64,000 bases of DNA from Cryptomeria japonica (lineage: Eukaryota > Streptophyta > Pinopsida > Cupressales > Cupressaceae). The position numbers and the translations under genes are program-made. Shown in pieces: positions 14,601-29,600 of this stretch. The stretch spans positions 165,399,521-165,463,520 of the forward strand of contig NC_081406.1 in the NCBI RefSeq assembly GCF_030272615.1, in the 5' to 3' direction. Position 1 is the first letter of the stretch, and the number at the start of each line of letters is the position of its first letter. Below the pieces are notes generated by a model. The model was not told where the DNA came from. It ran no database searches and saw only the letters and a list, made by a program, of their open reading frames with translations.

Positions 14601-17600
14601 AAAATGTCGATAACAATTCATAGTGCATACACATTTATTTGTTTAATACATCTCTAAATCTTTGCACAACTTTCACATCTACCACTTTTACCACTTCTCA
14701 CACCCATACTTATCTCATTTATCACATCTATATCTAACACAACCAATTTACTCAATATATAACAATCGGGTCTAAAATAAAATTCACTAGGTCATCTATA
14801 AGAATATGAAACATATACATAGTATCAACCCAAAAATACATCATCTAATTTTGGAGATTGTTGGAGAATGTGCAAATGTGTGTTTGGATTGGTTGAGTGG
14901 CGTGTTGTCATTGATGTCAACATATTCTTCTGTGTGTTGTAGTGTTGTAGTCAAATTAAGTGAGTTGGTTTGGCCAGTGTGTTGTAGTTGAGTTATTGTA
15001 GATTAAAGGGTTTTGAGATAAGTATCTCTAGTTGATTTAGCTTAAGTTTCAGTGGTTTGCATGGTGATTTGATCAAGTTATGAGATCCAGTATTGCGGAT
15101 AATTTTTCAGTTGTTCAATGTTGATTAGTGTCCTAGATTTTGCTTTGCATTGCTCTGTGTTGCAATATCTTGGTTTGCAGATTTGGAAAATTGTTTGGGA
15201 CGTTCTAGTGTGTCCTTAATTCAGATGGTTCATCATTTGGAGTTTTGCAAGTGAATCTTTCGGTTTGATAGTTATTGCAATTAGTGTTCTTGGAGTTCGG
15301 TATAATGGTGATAGAGATTCTAGTAAGTGGTGTTGGTGCGGTTATTTCTATGGTAATTCATGATGCTTGTGGATGTTTCTAGACCATTTCCTATTTGTGT
15401 TGGTGGTCAACATTCATCGTTGTCCGCATTATTGATGATTTTTCCTATTCATATGGCGTTCATGTTCTTGGGATATATGATGATTGTCTTGTGTTACAAA
15501 TGTTTGAGGCATAATTCTTGGAGGTGTTTCATGTTCAACATGTTGATTTGGGTCCATACTATGTCTTTGTCGATATTGTTTTGTTTCACATATGTTATTG
15601 TAGCTTGTATGGTTATATTTGGTCATTTGTGATGTGCGTTGAGCTGACCTTGAAAGATAAGTTGATGAGATATATAAATTGATGTAATATCATGTTGCGG
15701 ATGTATCTGCAAATGTATGTGATGTGTGAATAATGCTTTGATCTTTCGGAAGAAGAGAAGAAGTGTGAAGAAGTGTGAAAAAGTGTGAAAGAGTAGTATG
15801 TGTACCTAACTGGAACTGTAACCTGGCATATTAGGAGATTCCATTTTCTCAGTTCATATGTGCTAAAAAGTATGTTTCTAATTCCAATGGATATGTAATA
15901 CACTTTCTATATGGGTTATTTTCCAAAAGAATGTGAAATATGCACCTTAATTATTTTATATTTAATTGGACTTTGATTTTGATGTGAAAGATGCACCTTA
16001 ATTATTCTACATTTAATTGGACTTTGATTGTGAAGCCTGCAGTTGCACTCGAGCCTTTTAATAACCCTCTGTTTATCTTTGGCTATTTTAATAACCCTCT
16101 GGCTACAAGGTAAGTCATTAATTTTCTTTACTTCATGGCATCTGCAAACCTTCAACCTTATCTCCTTATGCCAGAATTCAGCTGCACCTTCTATGCACTT
16201 CATTTTAAAACCTCTGCAAGCAAAACAACAACACTTCCTAAAAACTTATCTCTATAAAATGTTGATCTTCTACATTCTAAAATGCAGCATGCAAATGATA
16301 TAACTTTTATCTTCTACATTCTGAAATGCAGCATGCAAATAATGACCCTATTTCTCGATTTACGAAGTGGCGGCAATTGACTGTCAGGTCTATACTTTGG
16401 ATTATTCCATATACTATATTAATCTTTGTGAGATGTATTTTTCTCCCATTCTACAAGAAAGATTTCGTTCCAATAGTCCTAACACCTGTACATGACTCAC
16501 AAACCTCAACACAGATTAATACTAGTAGCTTCTCATTGAATATTAAATATGTGTTATCCTCCATATTTTTCTTCCTCTAACTTGCATAGTGTTTTGAGTT
16601 TTCTATACAAAAAGATGGTAGAGAATCCTCGATCAAGATTCCATACATGCCAAAAAGAAGCTTTCTAAAAGATTTCATATGGATACGCAGAACACTTACA
16701 GCTAAGATGTGATGTGTTTGTTATATTAGTTTTTTTCTCCAATTAGTAATAGAAAATTATCCTTAATTATTATTTTCCCCCCCAAAAAATGAATGATTCT
16801 CCTTAATTTTTCCACCTTTTTCATGCAATATGAACAAAATTGCCAATGTAATTATTATTTTTTCCCAAAAATAATGAAATATTCGCCTTAATTTTTCAAA
16901 ACATTTCATGCAAAAGAAAAAGATTCGCCAATAAAATTAACTTTTTTTCCCAAAAAGAATGAAAAATTCACCTTAATTTGCGTACAATTCTTACGCAACT
17001 GAGAAAAATCCGTCAACCAAATTTAATATTTTCCCCTATTTAAAAAAACAATCGCCAAAAAAAATAATATTTTCCTCCAAAATATTGAAAGATTCACCAG
17101 GATTTTACACCTTTACCCAGGGAGGTTTCTTAAAGTTATCCCTGAATCAAACTCAAGAAGGTAGAAGATGAAAATTTTAACCTAAAATTTCAAGTTGAAG
17201 AAGGCAAGAAGATCGTTTAATATTTGGATTACATGCTTCATGACAAATCTGTTGAACACACTAAGCTTGAAGAAGTTGTTTCCCTAAAGAAATAATTAGA
17301 AGAGATCAAGGCTCAAGTGGACAAATATCTATAATTTAAAAAGAGAAACTAATATGTTTGATGAGATAATTGGCTTTCAAAAACCTATTAAAGAGAAGGG
17401 TGGTCTTGGTTTTGAAAAAGGGGGAAAGATCTAAAAAAAATGTAGCTGAAGATAAGTCTAAGAAAGAAAAATAAAAACCACATGATTGATCTAAGAAGAT
17501 ATAAGGAAATAAGAGAAACTTTAAAGATGTCTAGAACCATAAGAGCTTCACATTACCTAATCTTAAACAAATTGTTCCAACCTGGTGCTCCCATTATTTC

Positions 17601-20600
17601 AATGGTACTTTGTATTCTTGTAATAACCTTAGGCATAAAGCTATTGATTATAGGAGTAAAATAAGTAGGAATTCATTTAGGCTTTCAAGCTATAGTTTAA
17701 TGAATTCTTAGCTCTTTTATGGTCACTGCTATTGCTACAATAAGTTTGGCTATAAGGCTAATGGCTACAAAAGTAAGGTTATGAGGAATAGTTACATAAA
17801 CAAGAAAAATACTATGACCTATCAATCCTTCTACGATTAATCCTACACATGTAATTTAAGTTTAGTCATAGGGTTGTTGATTGTAGATCTAGTATGAGGG
17901 GAAGTGGTTATACTATATAACATGATATCACTTGCTATTAATGCAATAATTCAAGCCACATTGCAAGGTTTAATAAGATGAGGAATGTGAGAAAATTGAT
18001 ATTCATCAACAAAAGAAAATTGATATTGATTAGCAAGAGAATGAGATGGAAAAGGTATAGAGAAAGAGATCAAATAAGGAGAATAAGGTCAAGGATGGCT
18101 CTATACCTTTGCCAGGTCCAAAACAATCCTTTCATAACTGAAATAAATTATTGTATTAAGGGTAGATACAATTGCCTTTTTTTCAAACCCTTGTGAAGCA
18201 TGAGATGTTGAAGTCTTTAGCATACAAGTTAATGGTGACATCCTATCCTTTAAATATTTTTGATAGTGATATCATAACATTTTCTCAAAGTTCCAAAGAG
18301 AATACATTTTTTGTAAAAGATTGTTGAATGAACATGGATCTCTGTGATATCTCAAAACACTAAGAAGTTATTTTATGTAAAGAACAAAATGCATTGAGTT
18401 TTGAGCAACTAGAGTATGCGTAAAGAATTTTTAACCCTCACTTGATCAAATCTAGTCTCATTCAAACGATATCAAGTTTGTTCAAGAGCTAAGGAAGAGG
18501 AGAAGGTTTTCAAGAGTTCTTTCTGCAAACCCTAACAACACATTCATAGATATATTCAAGTTTTTTTTACAAAAACCCTAAGTTTGAGGAAGGATAATCA
18601 TGGAAACACCTAGGGGTATTGATATAGTTGAAAATCGAAGACCAGAGTTCAAGAAAATTTCATACAACTATACTAAAGCCAAGAAGGATGGAGTTCTTTC
18701 TCAGGTTTCTAATCAATGTACTACATACTGAAGATGTTTGGATGTACATTATCTCAACATTAAATGAATAAAATCACCTTGAGTTGGAAGAGTTAAAAAT
18801 AAATCAATTATTAGATGACAACTTGCTACTCAAACTAGAGCATATGAATGTAGATGTAAAACATTTGGATGTGTGGAAGGACTTTCATGTCTTTGCTACA
18901 AAATTGAATGGGTGAGAACTATTTTGAGTTAGATCTATGAGGAATTTATCTTCCTTGATCAACCCTATCAGATCATTAAGAAGAAATTAGGGATGTAGCT
19001 AGGTTGTGCTCCATCAAACCTATATGGACAATGAAGTTCCAAAATAATGATGGAGTAATGAGGCTCATTGGAGCAAAATTTGCTAAAATAACCCTCAATA
19101 TGGATGATATAATTGACCTAAGGGTCCAATATGCCAAAATGGGAATTACTTACAAGAATTACCACAGAAATAGAGAAGGTTCTTCTACGTCCATCGCCAT
19201 CTACAGATCATCAGAGGGCAAAGAAATGAAAGGATTATGATCTTTGTGAGCTCTGGAAGCAGTAGTTGATAAAGAATCTACAGAGAAATAAGGAGACACA
19301 CTATAATTGAACTAGCATGGCACTCTGATTATCTATCTTATGTTATATTTCTTGAAAGAATTTCCAGGTTTGAATGATGTGATCTGGCAAAGACATATTT
19401 CAGTTGCTACACAGAATAGGGATCATATGTAGATTTTTCTAGATACCAAGCAATGTGACAGTATGTATTGTGATTTCTTTAAGACATTTCAAAAGGAAAT
19501 ACAAATAAAATATAGAATAATCTCAAAAATAGTGGAGAACTATATAATAGTGTTATTACTTTTATGGTGGATAAGGATAACCACTACATGGATGCTACTG
19601 AACCAAATACAACATGGATTCCTATGTTGCCTTATGAGGTATTTGGACTCGAATGGATTACATATGTTAACATCCTACTTAGCAAACCCAAGGATCTTTT
19701 GCCAAGAGGATTGGCACATACGATGAGATAACCAATAGGATGAACAAGAAGTGTAGAGGAAAGATTTGAATAGTCCAAATCTGATTTGGAGAGTAAGTTA
19801 GGCATCCCATCAAAGAGTACATCTAGTGCCCCTGCAGTAGTGCCACAAGATGCCTCTACCACTCTACACACTCTTAGAAGGACAAGTCAGTCCTCTTCTA
19901 TCGCCAATACTGCACCTCAAGCTTTTGAACCTCCACAAACACCTCCTAGTGGAAGGAGGGTTGCTAATGAAGTACCAGTACAAACATAGACTACAAAAAG
20001 GAAGAAGAAAAGAACTAAATAACAAGGTAAAAGGAAGAAAACAAAACCAACAAATATAGAAAGTGATCATGAATGAGAAAAAGGAGAATACTATTCTAAG
20101 TTGAAAAACACAAAGAAGAGAACAAGACAAGGAGAAGAAGAAGGAATACAAAAAGGAAAAGGAAAAGGAAAGAAAAAAAAAAGAGCCTCTCTACAATCAC
20201 CTACACACAAGCCTCTACAACTTGAGGAAAATTTTAATGCTATTAAATAGTTTGGAGCACTAAAAGAAACAATAGAACTTTATACTGATGTGCCTCCTAA
20301 AGATAAGTTGAAAATTGAAAAATACATAATGGTGTACATGATGAGTTTTAGTGTAGCTCTCAATGAAATCATTAGTCAGATTCCAACAAGTCATATATAC
20401 ATACTCATTGATAAAAGGCAAGAAGCAGTAGTAGAGGAAGTTAATATGAGACAACAAACATTGGATAAGGCTAGATCATCTTCTACCAAAGATGAAAGGG
20501 ATAGACTATCTCAAAGATAGGAATAAGAAATAAAAACTTAAAAAAGAGTGAATACTCTAATGGGAAAGGACAAAGAAGAGACGAAGAATATGGAGAAAGA

Positions 20601-23600
20601 AACTGAAGGAAAGAATGCTAAAATCCTAGAGGAAATGAAGTGAATTAAAGTGGTTGCTAAAGAACAAACTCGGGTCTAGATGGTGATGACTTGCAATATA
20701 TACCTAATGTGTTCACCCATGACATAGACATGTCAGCTTTTGATGTCCATATGACGGGAAGTAGTGTAGAAGAGAAGAATGAAAATATAAATAAGGAGAG
20801 TACTCCTTCAAACAATATTTATATACAAATTGCAAACAAATAAGGTGAAGTAGGTGTCCTTCCTCTAGTGAACACAAATATAGGTAAGGGAAAAAACTCC
20901 TCTTCTAGAGAATACAGGACATGAAGAGAAAAAGAAAGAAGATAATCCTAAGAAAGACCGGGATACTATTGAGAAGACAATGATGGTTCAAAGAGCAGTT
21001 ACGAAATAGGTCAAGGATCCTTTTCTCCTTTAATGAACTCATTCAAAGACCTTTTAACACTAGAGATGTAGTTTCAATAGATATGATAACACCTCAATTA
21101 ATGCAAATACCAACTCATGTAGAATAGGTTGACTTATCTAACATGCCTCTTATACACAATTTACAACTCATAGACATGTTGCACTATTCAACAAGAAAAG
21201 AGATACTACAACAATACTTAGAGAACACTGAATTGATAGATGATGCAGTGAAGATCATTTGGCAGGGTTTCCTTGAGGTAAACATTGATTCTTCTTTGCC
21301 TCCAAAAAAAAGGTTGGAACTCTTGATGGACTCTTTCAAATATCATTCTTCACTTATTGAGAAAAAGGTAGAGCCAGAGTGTTTGAGAAAGATACATGAT
21401 TAAAGAATGGCTAAAGCTTATGACCATTGTGCTAATGCACACAATAAGTTGTAGTAAAATATGAAGATCTTAAAGGAATGTGTTGATGAAGTCATTGCAC
21501 TTTATCATTTTTGTCTGAAATGGCCAAATTCAACTTGGGACATAAATGATCAGATTGATTCCATTGAGTCACAAATTACACAAACGGCCAACCTATATGA
21601 TCTATCAAAGGATAAAGATGGATCAACTAGAGCAAAAATATAAAACCTTTATTTATAGCTATCATTACTTAAGGACCAAAGAAAAAAAAATAAAGAAGTA
21701 GTTTAGCCAACTAAGGGAAGAAACCAACTTGAGACTGGCATCATTATTTGGATTACTAGCTAAAGAATAGAAGATTGATTAGAAGATGAATGTACCTTGT
21801 AGTGTGGATGAGGTAGAAGATCTATACATTCAATTTTAATGTCAGAATCACATTCCACCCTTAAAAAAAGAAAACTAGGACACAAGTCATACTCAACTCA
21901 ATGTATTTACAAGAATATTCTACCATCTATGTGAGATGTAATATTGTTGTAGATAAGATAATTTTATCTTTTTATAGACTCATGGAGGCTTGCACTACCA
22001 TTTTTTGGTTTTTGTTTAAGACATTATGTACATAATATTATTTCGCAGGTCATCTCCATCATAGGGAGAGTATTTTGGTAGAGATAATATAGTTAGGAGG
22101 ATAAAATGCATAATTTTGTTTGTCATAAGCCCTTTTCCCTTTATGTCAATGGGAGAGAGAATACTTTTAAACTAATGAATGTTTCCATCAATGACAAAGG
22201 GGGATATTGTTGGCAATGTGTGCAATATATTTTTATTGATGTCAACCTATCATACTTTACCCCTTACCCTTGATATCAAAGGGAGAGAGAAGAATTTTAA
22301 ATAAATGAGTGTTTATGTCAATTACAATGGAGGCAATTGTTGGAAATATGTGCAATATGTTTTCATTGATGTTATTAAACCTATCATACTTATGTAGAAA
22401 TAGTTTGGTGAAGTTGAAGAGGTTGAGAAATATTTTCGAACCAACATGTTTGAGAGATATGGTTTTAGATAAATAAAGACATGGGATTGGTATGATTGAG
22501 TGTAAGCAATATAGTATGGAAGGCCATAAGATGTATTCCTTATGCAAGATGTAAGTAAGATAGTCAAAAAGTATGGTATGTACATGGTTTTAAGCTATTT
22601 GCACATAGTTCATACTTGGAATGAAGAATGTAATCACATAGATTAGTGTCTACATGTTTTAATAAGATAGATGAATATCAGTTGAGTCTCTATCTATACT
22701 TGTGCATTTGAGAGAATGTATCTAAAGCATAAACAATGCATCTCTTAAGGTAGAGGAGTCGTTGTATTTTGGTCTGCATTGCTCTACATTACAATATTTA
22801 GCCTTGTGATTCTAGAGACAGTTTTGTTAGTCGTGCCAAGGAGCTTATTTCCAATTTTTTATGACATAACAACTTCTACAGTAAAAGTTTGGTTTGATTG
22901 TTCCCTGAATTACACTATAACAGAGTTAAGTGTCTTAGAAGTTTACCAAAATTATTTCCATTCCTCTAGATGGATTGATATGCTCATGCATAACTTAGGT
23001 ATATGATCATAGATGTGTAAGGTTTCATCAACGCAAGTTTTAGATGATTTGGTGTACCATAATCCGATATCCTAATTATTAAAGTGTTACAATCAATCTA
23101 GGTTTCCCTATTCTCATCAGCTCAATAGTTTTCTATGTGTGTCTCTAGATGGATTGATATGCTCATGCAAACTTAGGGATATGATCATAGATGTGTAAGG
23201 TTTCATCAATGCAAGTTTTAGATGATTTGGTGTACCATAATGTGATATCCTAATTATTAAAGTGTTACAATCAATCTAGGTTTCCCTATTCTTATCAGCT
23301 CAATAGTTTTCTCCGCGTGTGCCATAATATAAAGATCAGATACTCCAAAAGAAGGTTGTAGGGAAGCACTTACCTCATTTTAAACTGTGGCCCTTTTGAG
23401 AGGGACTAGGGTGTTTTGAGGAACCCTGGTCCAGACCAAGGCATTCTATGCCCTAGTCATTCTATGAATCAGACTAGAATAAGCAACAAGGGGGTGGGTA
23501 TCCCATAGTCAAACCCACCAAAGCGTGTACATGACATCAAATTTGGATAATAGGGTCAAATCGGTCCTAGAGAGGGGATGGAGATAGGATGTGCTAAAGT

Positions 23601-26600
23601 AGGAGCACAAACATGAGGTGTAAATTGGACTAGTGATAATTTTCGATGCTATAGCTGCAAAAATATACCTATGTAGTCCAAAAATTTCACAATTATGGCC
23701 AATAAATAAAAAAGTCAATCACAAAAATAATGAGGTGGGAAATTTCATCTTAGTATGGAACATGATCTTGCATGATTATAGGTTAGTAGCTTTTCTTTTA
23801 TAAATAATTCAAAGGAAATATTGTATTAGTTATTTAGTCAAGTAGGCGATGTCGATAAGATTTTCCTTATATCTTTGAAAAATAAATGAAAAATATTTTA
23901 AGAAATAAAAACTCTATATAATATTCTAGATTAAAATAATATATCACCATTTGATAATATTTTGTTCTTACAAAAATTCCTTTTTATTATAATAAGTAAC
24001 ATATTCAAAATTGGTCTAATTAAATTCTTTAATCTGAAATATATTAATTCTTTGGTTAATTAGGCAATACTTATTGTGATTCCACTTATATACATGCATT
24101 TTAAAATAAAGAAAAAAAATAATGTTTTTCTATAATGCTTTCTAATTTCTTGTAGCATAGAAGAGATCCTAGAAATTGAAAATACTTTATACTTACAAAT
24201 ATTCAATTCGTGGAGACTCATTTGGTATATTTTCTAATGCATTTGGAATCAATCCAGATAAATTATTGAAGCTCAAATCCCTATAGAATGAAAATTGAAT
24301 TTAATTAGTACAATAAAAAGGGAATTCTATCTCATGATTATATATTGGTTAAGTTATCATTACTCCTTTTCCTCTCATACGATAGCTTCTTTAACAATCT
24401 CATTCAATAAATTAAAGAAATATATATGAACTAATTGTAACGTGAGTCATGAGGAATGAGATTCAGGTGGTAAATTTATAGAAGCTTACATATATTTTTA
24501 AAATATCAAGAGACATGATAATACATTAAATCTTAGTTAAATTTGATATCCGGCTTTTTGAGAGTAATTTACTCCAATATGCAAGTTTGGATACAAGTGC
24601 CAAAACATCATGAATCTTGTTTTTAAAAGAGGACATCCATTTTGAAAAGAGATGCCTAATTTTTTATAAACATCATATCTTATTTTCTAAATAAATATTT
24701 TAATTGCAGATATTTCCCCCTTAAAAAGGCTCAAGGACATTGTAATTAGAAACCTAGAATTTACATACAAATTATAATTTGACAATTTTTTATTAGTTTT
24801 CATAAAACTCACTCTCAAAGATTACATCGTTTATAAATAATAATAAAAAATTAATTAAAAAAACTATTACTGAAAGGAAATAGATGTAAAATAATATACT
24901 TTTTGCACTAATATATGAAAGGATATATGTACACAAATTAAAATCATCATATAGTTACAAGTAAATAAATACCATAATAATAGTGATTTATATGAGGAAA
25001 ATAATTTCAAGAGAAAAATATATACTCTAAACAAAATGAATGTATTACTTAGTAATAAATACATAAGGTCTTACAATTTATAGGAGTGTCACCTACATGA
25101 GATTTAAAGTAATTATGAAGATATAATTTTACCTATAAACTTATTAGGAAAACTCCATCTCAAGAACCTTAAAAGAAGTAATATAAAACTCTTAGATAAT
25201 AATTAGAAAATCATGAACTAAAATGGCCTAAAATCTACTTGTTAAATTCTTAGCAAAAATCCAATACCTAAATCTTTACATGAATTGATAGCTTAAAAAT
25301 AACATATTCCTTACACCTGTCATAATTTAACTATAATAATCAACTCACCACCTTTAATATTCACTTTTAACACCATTATCTTTGGTACAATAATAATTTT
25401 GATATGTCATAACATACTTGATGAGTTGTTTAACAAGTGTGACTCCATCTTACAACTATTTTATTTGTCATACATAAACTTAATTTTATTTTTCTTAGAT
25501 AAAAGTGACCAAAGTCACTGAAATTATTTAATATATATTGAAATATGAAATACAAGAATGAGAGTTCCATCCAAGAAGCCAAAAAGGATGCCAAATCTAT
25601 TCTAATAAGTATGAAACCCAATCAAAATAGAGAACCCAAATACATAATTTAAGCACCCTCCACCCCCAAGCTAGAAGAACTAGCAGGATAGAATAGAGAC
25701 ATATAGTATAAGGCTCAATGGAGAACAAATAAGAGAAAGCTTAGAAAACCATATACAAATAAAGGTCAGAATAGTGACATACATGAACTTATATTAATAA
25801 TGTGGGAGGTCTAGCTTTTGGAGACATAAATTTTGATGTGAAAATGTGATCTCGTCCAAAAGAGCTTCATGTTATTGTAACCAATTTTTTTGAAAATAAG
25901 GTATGTTTCAACATTATTTGGGGCCAAAATTAAAATCTAGAGCCCAAAAAAATTAAAAATCTTCCATTCCTATTATTAGGGTCCCAATTTAAGGCTAATA
26001 TCCTAATAATAGAGAAAACTCTCAAAATTCTCAAAATATAATACATTCCTCATTAATATTTTAATATGTAATTCTTTATAGACAATGTTTAAAATTCTTA
26101 ATAGACATGCATATTGAAAAAGTTTCACATATTAAAAAATTATGTCTTTTTTAAAATTTGATTTCATTATCTACAATTTTTAAAAAATAAAATATATTAT
26201 TTATCAAATTAGTTTGGATAGAAAAATTTGATAATTATTTATAAGTGTAATTCAAGTTGTATTGAATTATTTGATATTTAATTATGCTTAATTTGATCAT
26301 TTCATTTTATTATGTGTTTTGATATTTTATTTTATTTTTAGATCAAAAGACAACGCCTAAAATATTATATTAATATAGTGAAAGTAATTACAAATGGAAT
26401 ACAAACCAAAATGGAGGGGGAAATCCTCATCCTTCCATGATATGTTTAGAAGGGCTTCTAGAGAGCAAAATGTAGCCATCAGACACATCTATGAAATGGT
26501 GAGGGAAACCCACGAGGATCCACATCTATGTGTGAAAAGAGAACATGGATGGTGTCAAAACAAGCAATAGTAGATGGAAATAGGGGTTCTTTAATTACCT

Positions 26601-29600
26601 TCTGACAAAGCTGCATTCATTGATGAAAAGCAGTAGGTGCTTCACCCACCAATCCATTCGCTATGGAGATAAGAACAAACTTTGATTTGGAATCCCCAAA
26701 GAGTTCATTTCTACAAATGAAACCACCCACCAAGGAAGAGCCATAAAAAATATTATAATTATCCAACTGGTTGTTTAATTCTAACCAAGTGAAGAGGCTC
26801 AGATGTATGTAACTACCCACAAGGAGCTTGGTTTAGTCAATCAACCAATTCAAATCCATGATAATCGAAGAAAAGCAGGAAGTAGCAAGCAACATGAGCA
26901 CATAAGAGTTGCAAATGAACCAATTTGGGCCAAGCAAGGTGACTAGTGCATCTTTCACAAGCTGACATGAGATGGTGAAGGTTGAGTGTAACTTGAAGCA
27001 TAATTCATCATCACTACCCAAGACCTCAAAATATTTACGAGAGAGTGAAACTCGAAAGGCCATGTTTAGTGGAATGAGCAGGAAACAAGACAAACCAAGG
27101 AATAAATAACATAAACTTTGAGAAAACAAAATTGTAATCTCATCTATCAGATTGTCGGCCAAATCATTAGGCTCTCGATAACTGATGCAGGGATTTCGCG
27201 GGGTCATAACTTTTGACTCGGTTGTCCGATTGGGCTGAAATTTTATGTGGACGTAGATCTTGAGGAGATGATTGGATTGCCGATTGAACCAAATTTAGTA
27301 GGGCCCCCAAAACTTCAAATTTTCAGGACCAGATTCCTTCATCTAAGGCCTCAAAATTGGCTTTTACTCTTTTTTTCGATTTTTTAGAAAGTTGGTTTTT
27401 TAGTTAATTTTGAGCTCGTAATCTTTTTGAGATTAGAAAGTTGTTTTATTGTGTCGTAGGAATGTTTTTTAGATTTCTAGAAGATTTCATGATTTTTGGG
27501 TTAGATTTGAAAATTTTCTTAAATGGCAATTTTTGAATTTTTTTAAAATTTGCCCAAAAAGGAAATTTTTGGTGATTGTTTAAAATAGGGAATTTTTCAT
27601 TATAATGGTAGAATGGTTGGAGTTGCAAAAGAATAATGAAGAACATTTGATCTATACTTGTGTTTATTTCTAATTATTCTCGATTATATTGGTTATGTTT
27701 TAACTGGCTACATCATCTGGTATCAGAGTAGGAAGATGGTTGGGAGAGGAAGAGGAAGAGGTCTTGCTCAGATGCATAGAGACATGCAAAACCTCCAAAG
27801 GCAGGTTGTAGAGATCACTAAAATAATGGAAAATCAGAGAATGAGGCAAAGGGAAGATAATTTTGATGAAGGTTCGGATGAAGGATATACAGATCAGTCT
27901 GAAGAGTTTGAAGAAGAACCAATAAATCATGGAAATTTTGAAGAGAGGATGCTTAAGGCATTAGAAGGGAAGAATGAAGGAATTAAAGTTGAATTTTTAG
28001 AATATGTAGGTATTCTTAAACCAGAGGACCTAATTGATTGGCTGAATGAGATGGAGAAATTTTTTGAGTGGAAATCTATGACAGAGGAAAAAAAAAAGTT
28101 AAGTTTGCATGCACTAAGTTAAAGGGTCATGCAATGATCTAGTGGGATCATCTACAAAAGGAGCGAATGAGGAAAAGAAAAGAGAAGATCAAAAACTAGA
28201 GCAAGATGGAGAAGAAATTAAGAGAAAAATTTTTGCCTTTAGACTATGCACAAATTCTATTTCGCATATTTCAAAATCTAAAGCAAAACTTATCTACTAT
28301 ACAAGATTACACAGATGAATTTTACAAGTTGTCCATTAAGGTTGAGCATCAAGAATCTGATGAACAAATGGCTGTTAGGTATGTAAGTGGATTGAAGTTT
28401 TCAATTCAGGATGAATTAAGCATGCACCGAATCGACAGTATGGAAGAGGCCTATCAGCTAGCTCTAAAGGCAAAAGAAAAGCAAAACAGACAGTATTTTC
28501 AAAGGAATAGAGGAGGAAGAAGGGGTACTTCATCTCCTTCACGTGGCGGTTCAAGTTATGGTAGGGGAGATTCATCCCAAGGAGTAGATAAGCAAGATGA
28601 TCCCTGCCCAGATTCCTCTAATCTACAACGAGGATGAGGGTTTCAAAGAGGAAGAGGTTATGGTGGCGGTAGAGGATGGGAAAGCCAAAGGAGACCATTC
28701 ACTTGTTTTAGGTGTGGGGAAGAAGGCCACAGAGCATTTGAGTGCTCAAATTTCAAAATGCAAGATAGAAATCAAGGAGGACCGTCCAGGGTGATTTTAG
28801 CTAAATCTGAAAATGATGGAGTAGATTTAGAAGTTCTCCCAGACGTAGGAGAAAACCTCATGATAAGGAGAACCTTGATAATCCCAAAGAAGGAGAAAAC
28901 ACAGATTCAAAGCTCTGATGACTCATGGCTTCGAACCAATATTTTTTGAACCAGATGCACCTCAGGAGGAAAGGTATGTCAAGTTATTATTGACAGCGGT
29001 AGTTGTGAGAATATGGTTTCCAGAGAGATGGTAGATAAGTTGAATTTACAGTATGAGAAACATCCTCACCCTTACCGTATTGCATGGTTTAAGAAGGGGA
29101 ATGAAGTTACTATTGATAAGAGGTGCCTGATCAAGTTTTCTATAGGAAAAACTTACAAAGATGAGGTCTGGTGTGATGTCATCCCAATGGATGCATGTCA
29201 TGTATTATTGGGGATGCCTTGGCAATATGACATAAAGGTCATGCATGATGGGGAAAGGAATACATATACATTTTGGAAGGAGGGATCAAAAGTCATCTTA
29301 TTACCCCTTAAGGATGTAGGGGAAGCTAATAATATGTTGTCTGAAAGAGAGCTTGTTAAGGAGATGAAGGTGACAGGATTCTGTTATGCATTAATGGTAC
29401 AAAAGGAGGAAGGAGGAGGGATACCAATACCTGCTGAAGTAGCAAAGGTACTCAAAGAATATAGTGATGTTATACCTGATGAGCTACCTAATGGTCTTCT
29501 ACCGAAGTGAGATATTCAACATCATCTTGACCTAATTCCGGGAGCACCTTTACCTAATCAGGCAGCATATAGGATGAGCCCTACATAACATGCAGAACTC

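Larger units (their letters stand above)
10089..14851 (-). mobile_element. Non-autonomous LTR element C (deleted; gag remnant + ORF2)
   Basis: Read on the minus strand the order is: partial 5' LTR (14851-14508), gag zinc-knuckle remnant (14440-14285), long ORF2 remnant (13851-11912) with a nested TRIM, polypurine tract (11333-11319), and 3' LTR (11318-10089). There is no reverse transcriptase, RNase H or integrase signal in the 3.2-kb interior. It has the same layout as the elements at 17160-23320 and 43386-49268. Confidence 0.7.
17160..23320 (+). mobile_element. Non-autonomous LTR element E (gag remnant, ORF2, 3' LTR)
   Basis: Order on the plus strand: coiled-coil and CCHC gag remnant (17160-17830), spacer, ORF2 (18600-21650), polypurine tract AAAGGGGGATAT (22196-22207) and LTR (from 22208 or 22338 to about 23320). 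No 5' LTR or primer site was found at the left. No RT, RNase H or integrase motif occurs between gag and the 3' LTR. It is oriented opposite to the related element C. Confidence 0.65.

Noticed and set aside
27183-27193. Gypsy LTR start at TGCAGGG (27186)
   Set aside because: That start gives no matching target duplication. Starting 3 bp earlier at TGATGCAGGG gives ATAAC on both sides and equal 533-bp LTRs.
26833-27207. 124-codon minus-strand ORF as a separate gene
   Set aside because: Its start lies in the gypsy LTR. The body from [14 protein letters not shown] onward is the end of the LINE RNase H and its 3' region.
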